Positions 59,752 to 64,000 of a stretch of 64,000 nucleotides of DNA are shown here, piece after piece. The stretch lies in contig NZ_CP087719.1 of assembly GCF_020991085.1 (NCBI RefSeq), positions 3,740,001 to 3,804,000 on the forward strand. The letters are read 5' to 3'. This DNA comes from Roseomonas sp. OT10. GTDB lineage: Bacteria > Pseudomonadota > Alphaproteobacteria > Acetobacterales > Acetobacteraceae. Position 1 is the first letter of the stretch. Each line of letters begins with the position of its first letter. Under the pieces are notes generated by a model. It was not told the DNA's origin and searched no databases. It was given only the letters and a program-made list of their open reading frames with translations. Made by a program: the position numbers and the translations under genes.

Positions 59752-62700
59752 TCATGGCGCCAGCACCGGGCAGCGGAACTGCGCCAGCTCCGGCAGGGCG
59801 AAGGGGTTCTGGCTGCTCCCCGCCCGCAGCTCGAACACGGCCGAGCGGTCGCCCTGCGTCACCGTCACGCGGTAGCGGTCGCGCACGTTGCGCCCCGCTG
59901 GCTGCATCGACGCCTGCGGCCCCATGACGAGGCGCAGCGAGGACCAGCCGCCGTCGAAGGCCACCGCCCCGGTCGCGGCGGGCGGCTCGAAGGTCAGCGT
60001 CGCATTCCCGCGCGAGGGCCAGCCGAGCAGGATCGGGCGGGAGGAGCCGCCGGCGGGGATGTCGGTCTTCACCCCCTCCGCCTCCAGCGCGGCGGCGGTC
60101 GAGGCGGCGTCGAGCCCCTGCGGCACCAGCTCGAAGCGCAGGCCGGAGCCGGCGACGCCGGGGAAGAAGGCGTCGCGGATCGCCTGCGCCCGCTGGAACT
60201 GCGCCACGTCGGCGGCGGTGACCGGCGGCGCCAGCCCGTCCGTCGCCATCGGGCGCCAGGGGTTCTGCGTGGTGTCCACATAGGGCCGGATGTTCTGGGC
60301 GAAGAACTGGTCCATCACGCCGCCCGGGGCGAAGAGCCGGGTGAAGTCGTCCACCGGGATGTCCGCGCCGGTGCGGCGGAAGGGGAAGCGCGCCTCGATG
60401 CCCCGGCACAGCGGCGCGATCTGCTGCCCGCCCGCCGCGGCGATCGCCGCCTTGGCCCCGCCCGCCCGCGCCTGCTGCACGGAGCCGGCGAGCGCGCGCA
60501 GCCACTTGGCCAGCGGCTCCGGCTGCCGCGCCGCCTCGGCGAGCAGGCGCTGGCCGGGGTCCAGCCCACCCGCGGGCGGCGGCGGCAGCGCCGTGCCGGG
60601 GGGCGCGGAGGCGAGGCGCGCGACCTGCACGTAGAGCTCGCTCACCGTGCGCAGGATGTCGTCCAGCGGCTGGCCCGCTGCCTCGCGCAGGGCGCGGAAG
60701 CGCGCCTCCACCACCTGCGCCACCGGCTCGGCCGGGTTGGCCTCGGCGGCCCCCTGGGCGGCGGCGGCGCGCCCCGGCTGGGCGGCCGGCGCGGCCCCCT
60801 CCGGGGGCGTGCCGGGGGAGAGCTGGCGGGCGATGCCACGCAGCAGGTCGCGCAGCGGCGAGTTCGGCGCGCCGAGCAGGTTCAGCCCCTCGGCGGCCGG
60901 CTGCAGTCCGGCGAAGGGCGGCAGGACGAGGTCGTCCAGCAGCGCCTGCCAGGCATCGCCGTACTCCTTGGCGTAGAGGGCCAGCACCCCCGCCTCCAGC
61001 CGCAGCGGGTCCTCCGCCCCCGCCTGCGCCGCCTCGGGGCCCAGGACCCAGCCCTCGCTCGCCGCCTCGCGCACGGCGCCGGGCAGGGCGGGCAGCAGCG
61101 CCTTGTACAGCCCCTCCACCGTGTAGATGCCGGGCACGCCCTCGGTCAGCGGCTTGCCGGAGGCGCGCACGAAGAACCGCTGCCCGGCGGCGCCCAGCGC
61201 GTCGGCCGGGCGCCAGGGGGGCAGCCCCTGCCCCACCGGGCGCAGGCGGGAATAGACGCGCTCGGACATCGGCAGGCGGGAGAAGACGCGGCGCGCCGTG
61301 TCCACCAGCGCCCCGTCCAGCGGATAGGTGGCGAAGTCGCCGGCCAGCAGCGCGTCGAGATGGCCCAGCAGCGCCTCCCGCTGCGGCTGGTTCACCGCGC
61401 CGGGATAGGCGCGCGACCAGTCGGCGCCCATCCACTCGCGCACCAGCGCCGCATCCATCGGGCCCTGGCGGCCGAGCATCAGGTAGACGCGCACTGCCTC
61501 GTAGAGGAACTCGGCGCGTTGCAGGTTGGCGCGGATCTGCTGCTCCAGTCGGGCCAGCAGGCGCGGCAGGAAGGTGCGGTCGAGCGCATGGCGATAGGCC
61601 AGCGCGCCGCCGGTGCCCAGCTTCTCCGACTGGTCGAAGCCCAGGCTGCCGGGGCCCTCCGCCCGGGCCGCGGCGGGCAGGGCGCGGGCGGCATCGAGGT
61701 AGGGCAGCACCCGCAGCAGCTCGCCATCGGTGACGGGGTCGAAGGGGATGCCCTGCGCCGCCTGCTCCGCCTTGGACAGCGCCTCGGCCAGGATCGCGGC
61801 GCGCTTCTGCTCGCGCGACTGCGCCGTCCAGGCCCAGGCGGCACCGCCCAGGACGACCAGCGCCGCCAGGCTCCAGGCGCCGATGGAGACCAGCTTCCGC
61901 CGCCGCTCGGCGCCGCGGTCGCGGGCGGCCAGCCGGGCCTCGTTGAACACCACGTCCTTCAGCAGCCGGCCGAGGAAGTAGGAGCGCCCCTGCTGGCCGG
62001 CGGCCTGCGCCGCGCGCGCGGGGTTGAGCCCGAAGGCGCGCGACATCGCCCCCGTCAGCCGGTCGATCGGCGAGCCCTCCTGGGTGCCGGAGGCGAGGTA
62101 GACGCCGCGCAGGAAGGGCGCCGGGTCCATGCGCGAGCCGCCGAAGGCCGCCTGGACGAAGCCGGCGAGCGGCGGCTCCAGCGAGGCGAGCTGCGCCGGG
62201 AAGCCGGCGATGGCGGCGCGCTGGGCGGGGCCGCGCTCCGTCTGCAAACGTTCCAGCAGCCGGTCGTTGAGGCGCTTGAGCAGCAGGGAGAATTCCGGGG
62301 CGAAGCGGGCGGCGGCCCCCTCCGGGCCTTCCTCCACCGGGAAGGTGAAGCCCCAGACCTGGTTGCGCGTCTCGCGGTCCAGGTCGTCGAACATCTCGAC
62401 GAAGCCGGGCAGCAGGTCCGCCTTGGTGACGATCAGGTAGACCGGCAGGCGCTGTGCCAGTCCCGTCTCCAGCTCCTTGATCCGGCGCCGCACCGCGCGC
62501 GCATGCGCCTCGCGCTGCGCGGGGTCCAGCTTCGCGATCATGTCCACGCCGAAGGCGACGATCACGCCGTTCAGCGGCTGCCGCGGCCGCGTCCGGCGCA
62601 GCATGCCCAGGAAGTTCTCCCAGCCCGCCTTGTCCGCCTGGGCATCGGAATCCTGGGTGGTGTAGCGGCCGGCGGTGTCGAGCATCACCGCCCGCTCGCT

Positions 62701-63201
62701 CAGCCACCAGTCGCAGTTGCGCGTGCCGCCGACGCCCGCGACCTTGCCCTCCGCCAGCGGGAACTCCAGGCCGGAGCGGGCGATGGCCGTGGTCTTGCCG
62801 GAGCCCGGCGGGCCGATCAGCACGTACCAGGGCAGCTCGTACAGGTAGCTGCCCTTGCCGGCGGAGGTGCGGCGCAGCGCGCCCAGCGCTTCGGCCAGCT
62901 TGCCACGCAGCGCCGCCTCCTCCTCGGCCACCGCGCCGGCGGTGGGGTCGGGGGCGGAGGCCGTCTCGACGATGGCCTGGTCGCGCTTCTGCCGGCGCTT
63001 CCCCTGCCACCAGAGGAAGCCGAGGTAGAGCAGCACGACCAGCAGGCACAGCGCCGCACGGGCCCAGGCCGGCTCGAAGGGGCGGAACTCCCCCGTGCCG
63101 AGCAGGGGTGCGAAGAGCCAGATCACCGGCAGCAGCACCAGAACGGCCAGCAGCCCGGTGAAGCCCGGCACGCTGCGCAGGGCCAGCATCAGGGGGCGCA
63201 T
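59752..63201 (-). CDS. tssM: Type VI secretion system membrane subunit TssM (IcmF)
   Basis: A 1149-residue inner-membrane protein. N-terminal helices (LLAVLVLLPVIWLFAPLLG; AALCLLVVLLYLGFLWWQ) are followed by a cytoplasmic ATPase-like domain with Walker A IGPPGSGKTTAI near residue 130 and VMLDTAGRYTTQD. A third helix near residue 445 (SLAALVVLGGAAWAW) precedes the long periplasmic part, which contacts TssJ and TssL. The C-terminal beta domain is present (NATLTFEPPAATGAVAFDGGWSSLRL). It overlaps tssL by one base (TGATG). Confidence 0.96.
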   Translation of the reverse strand: MRPLMLALRSVPGFTGLLAVLVLLPVIWLFAPLLGTGEFRPFEPAWARAALCLLVVLLYLGFLWWQGKRRQKRDQAIVETASAPDPTAGAVAEEEAALRGKLAEALGALRRTSAGKGSYLYELPWYVLIGPPGSGKTTAIARSGLEFPLAEGKVAGVGGTRNCDWWLSERAVMLDTAGRYTTQDSDAQADKAGWENFLGMLRRTRPRQPLNGVIVAFGVDMIAKLDPAQREAHARAVRRRIKELETGLAQRLPVYLIVTKADLLPGFVEMFDDLDRETRNQVWGFTFPVEEGPEGAAARFAPEFSLLLKRLNDRLLERLQTERGPAQRAAIAGFPAQLASLEPPLAGFVQAAFGGSRMDPAPFLRGVYLASGTQEGSPIDRLTGAMSRAFGLNPARAAQAAGQQGRSYFLGRLLKDVVFNEARLAARDRGAERRRKLVSIGAWSLAALVVLGGAAWAWTAQSREQKRAAILAEALSKAEQAAQGIPFDPVTDGELLRVLPYLDAARALPAAARAEGPGSLGFDQSEKLGTGGALAYRHALDRTFLPRLLARLEQQIRANLQRAEFLYEAVRVYLMLGRQGPMDAALVREWMGADWSRAYPGAVNQPQREALLGHLDALLAGDFATYPLDGALVDTARRVFSRLPMSERVYSRLRPVGQGLPPWRPADALGAAGQRFFVRASGKPLTEGVPGIYTVEGLYKALLPALPGAVREAASEGWVLGPEAAQAGAEDPLRLEAGVLALYAKEYGDAWQALLDDLVLPPFAGLQPAAEGLNLLGAPNSPLRDLLRGIARQLSPGTPPEGAAPAAQPGRAAAAQGAAEANPAEPVAQVVEARFRALREAAGQPLDDILRTVSELYVQVARLASAPPGTALPPPPAGGLDPGQRLLAEAARQPEPLAKWLRALAGSVQQARAGGAKAAIAAAGGQQIAPLCRGIEARFPFRRTGADIPVDDFTRLFAPGGVMDQFFAQNIRPYVDTTQNPWRPMATDGLAPPVTAADVAQFQRAQAIRDAFFPGVAGSGLRFELVPQGLDAASTAAALEAEGVKTDIPAGGSSRPILLGWPSRGNATLTFEPPAATGAVAFDGGWSSLRLVMGPQASMQPAGRNVRDRYRVTVTQGDRSAVFELRAGSSQNPFALPELAQFRCPVLAP

Positions 63202-64000
63202 CAGTTCGTCCCCCCGTTCTGCACCACGATCTCGATGCGCCGGTTCTCCTCACGCCCTTCGGGCGTCCGGTTGTCGGCGATCGGCTCGGCCTCGCCGCGC
63301 CCCTCGGCGCGGAACCGGGCGGGGTCGCCGCCCGTGGCGCGCTGGACCACCGCCATCGCCGATTCCGCGCGGGCCTGGGAGAGGTGGAAGTTGGACGGGA
63401 AGCGCACGGAGCGGATGGGCTGGTTGTCGGAATGGCCCAGCACCACGACGCGCCCCGGCTCCTCGCGCAGCGCCTCGCCGATGCGGGCCAGCAGGGGGGC
63501 GAAGCGCTGGTCCAGCGTGGCGGAGGCGGAGGCGAACATGCCGCTGCCCCGGATGCGGACGAGGGTGCTCTGCGCGTCGCCCGAGACGGTGACGAGGCCC
63601 TGGCGGATCTCCGGCTCCAGGAAGACGCGCGCCTTGTCGGCCAGCGTCGGGCGCGGCGGGGCGGGCGGCGGCGCGGGCGGCACCGGCGGCGCGGTGCGGG
63701 CGATGGCGGGCTGCTTGCCGGGCGGCAGGCCGATCAGCCGCTCGAACAGCCCGTCGGTGGAATCGTTCAGCGAGCTGGACAGGCCGAACCAGCCGAAGCC
63801 CAGCACGGCCAGCACCACCGGGATCGCGGTCCAGGCGGGGATGCCGCGGCGCCCGGGCCGGTGCGGCGCATCCACGCCGCGCCAGTGCGGCGAGACCTCG
63901 CGCTCCCAGGCGCCGCGCAGCTGCGTCAGCGTCTGGTACAGGCCCTCGCGCACGCGATCGAGCTCGGCCGCGCCGCCGCGCGCCAGGCGGTAGCGGCCCT
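63201..64000 (-). CDS. tssL: Type VI secretion protein TssL (DotU) with OmpA domain, partial
   Basis: The last 266 residues of a TssL protein whose N-terminal DotU helical domain begins beyond the right edge. The frame is open to base 64000 (GRYRLARGGAAELDRVREGL), so an internal GTG at 63953 is not taken as the start. A membrane helix (AIPVVLAVLGFGWFGL) and the proline-rich linker PPVPPAPPPAPPRPT precede a C-terminal OmpA-like peptidoglycan-binding domain (VVVLGHSDNQPIRSVRFPSNFHLSQARAESAM, then GRGEAEPIADNRTPEGREENRRIEI). With TssM it forms the membrane complex of the secretion machine. Confidence 0.92.
   Translation of the reverse strand, partial: GRYRLARGGAAELDRVREGLYQTLTQLRGAWEREVSPHWRGVDAPHRPGRRGIPAWTAIPVVLAVLGFGWFGLSSSLNDSTDGLFERLIGLPPGKQPAIARTAPPVPPAPPPAPPRPTLADKARVFLEPEIRQGLVTVSGDAQSTLVRIRGSGMFASASATLDQRFAPLLARIGEALREEPGRVVVLGHSDNQPIRSVRFPSNFHLSQARAESAMAVVQRATGGDPARFRAEGRGEAEPIADNRTPEGREENRRIEIVVQNGGTN

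Noticed and set aside
63201-63953. A complete OmpA-type protein starting at an internal GTG (63953)
   Set aside because: The frame is open upstream to the window edge and encodes GRYRLARGG...ELDRV typical of TssL just before its membrane helix, so it is a partial TssL.
59677-63993. A 1438-codon open frame on the plus strand opposite tssM-tssL
   Set aside because: It is a shadow of the T6SS genes caused by high GC; its translation is Arg/Gly/Gln/His-rich with no domain, while the opposite strand encodes clear TssM and TssL.

Overview
The window is very GC-rich (about 70-73% by eye), densely coding DNA, with ATGA/GTGA start-stop overlaps, twin-arginine exported proteins, a tlpA-argH-lptM cluster, a cvpA-purF pair and a SAM-II riboswitch in front of metZ. 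Together these point to an alphaproteobacterium, most likely Rhodospirillales/Acetobacteraceae (Roseomonas-like). This assignment is inference from gene content; no database was searched.

Layout. 1-3128 (minus strand): a LacI-type regulator followed by a small catabolic operon (RraA-like aldolase, amidohydrolase, IlvD/Edd dehydratase running off the left edge), with a palindromic LacI-family operator between regulator and operon. 3359-9133: alaS, a large glycosyltransferase and a UDP-glucuronate 4-epimerase-like gene. 9200-16919: a small unknown gene, a DUF3237-like exported protein diverging from a tannase/feruloyl esterase, a NUDIX hydrolase, exported proteins, a CorA transporter and an MFS permease. 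17206-24859: cvpA-purF, an SDR, lptM-argH diverging from a TlpA thioredoxin, a small acidic protein, and an ECF41 sigma factor with its carboxymuconolactone-decarboxylase partner. 25188-29475: rpmI-rplT-pheS-pheT with a strong hairpin before pheS. 29517-33633: a metal-dependent cyclase, a MarR-GNAT fusion regulator diverging from a RidA protein, and an NHL-type propeller protein. 33773-36454: the modABC molybdate transporter behind a promoter overlapped by a ModE-like palindrome. 36563-43560: a trypsin-like protease, membrane proteins, a metallochaperone, an Lrp regulator diverging from 4-hydroxyphenylpyruvate dioxygenase, apaG and metZ with a SAM-II riboswitch. 43806-58173: tRNA-Gly(CCC), then a selenocysteine/formate dehydrogenase region: fdhD, selD, fdhE, selA, selB, tRNA-Sec and a three-subunit formate dehydrogenase whose catalytic subunit has an in-frame UGA. 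An AT-rich foreign islet with a PLD-family gene sits inside it. 58372-64000: part of a type VI secretion locus (TssL, TssM, TagF, PP2C phosphatase).

How the genes work together. The formate dehydrogenase needs molybdenum (modABC, in the same window), FdhD/FdhE maturation, and selenocysteine made and inserted by SelD, SelA, SelB and tRNA-Sec. All of these are encoded within about 25 kb. The most unusual local arrangement is that the selB reading frame continues through the whole tRNA-Sec gene and ends in an ATGA overlap with the next gene. A second window-wide feature is a family of non-coding, MITE-like elements of about 420-450 bp with terminal inverted repeats beginning TGATAC. In three of the four clear copies the TGA of the terminal repeat is also the stop codon of the upstream reading frame. 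A fifth, diverged copy keeps the hairpins through paired base changes.
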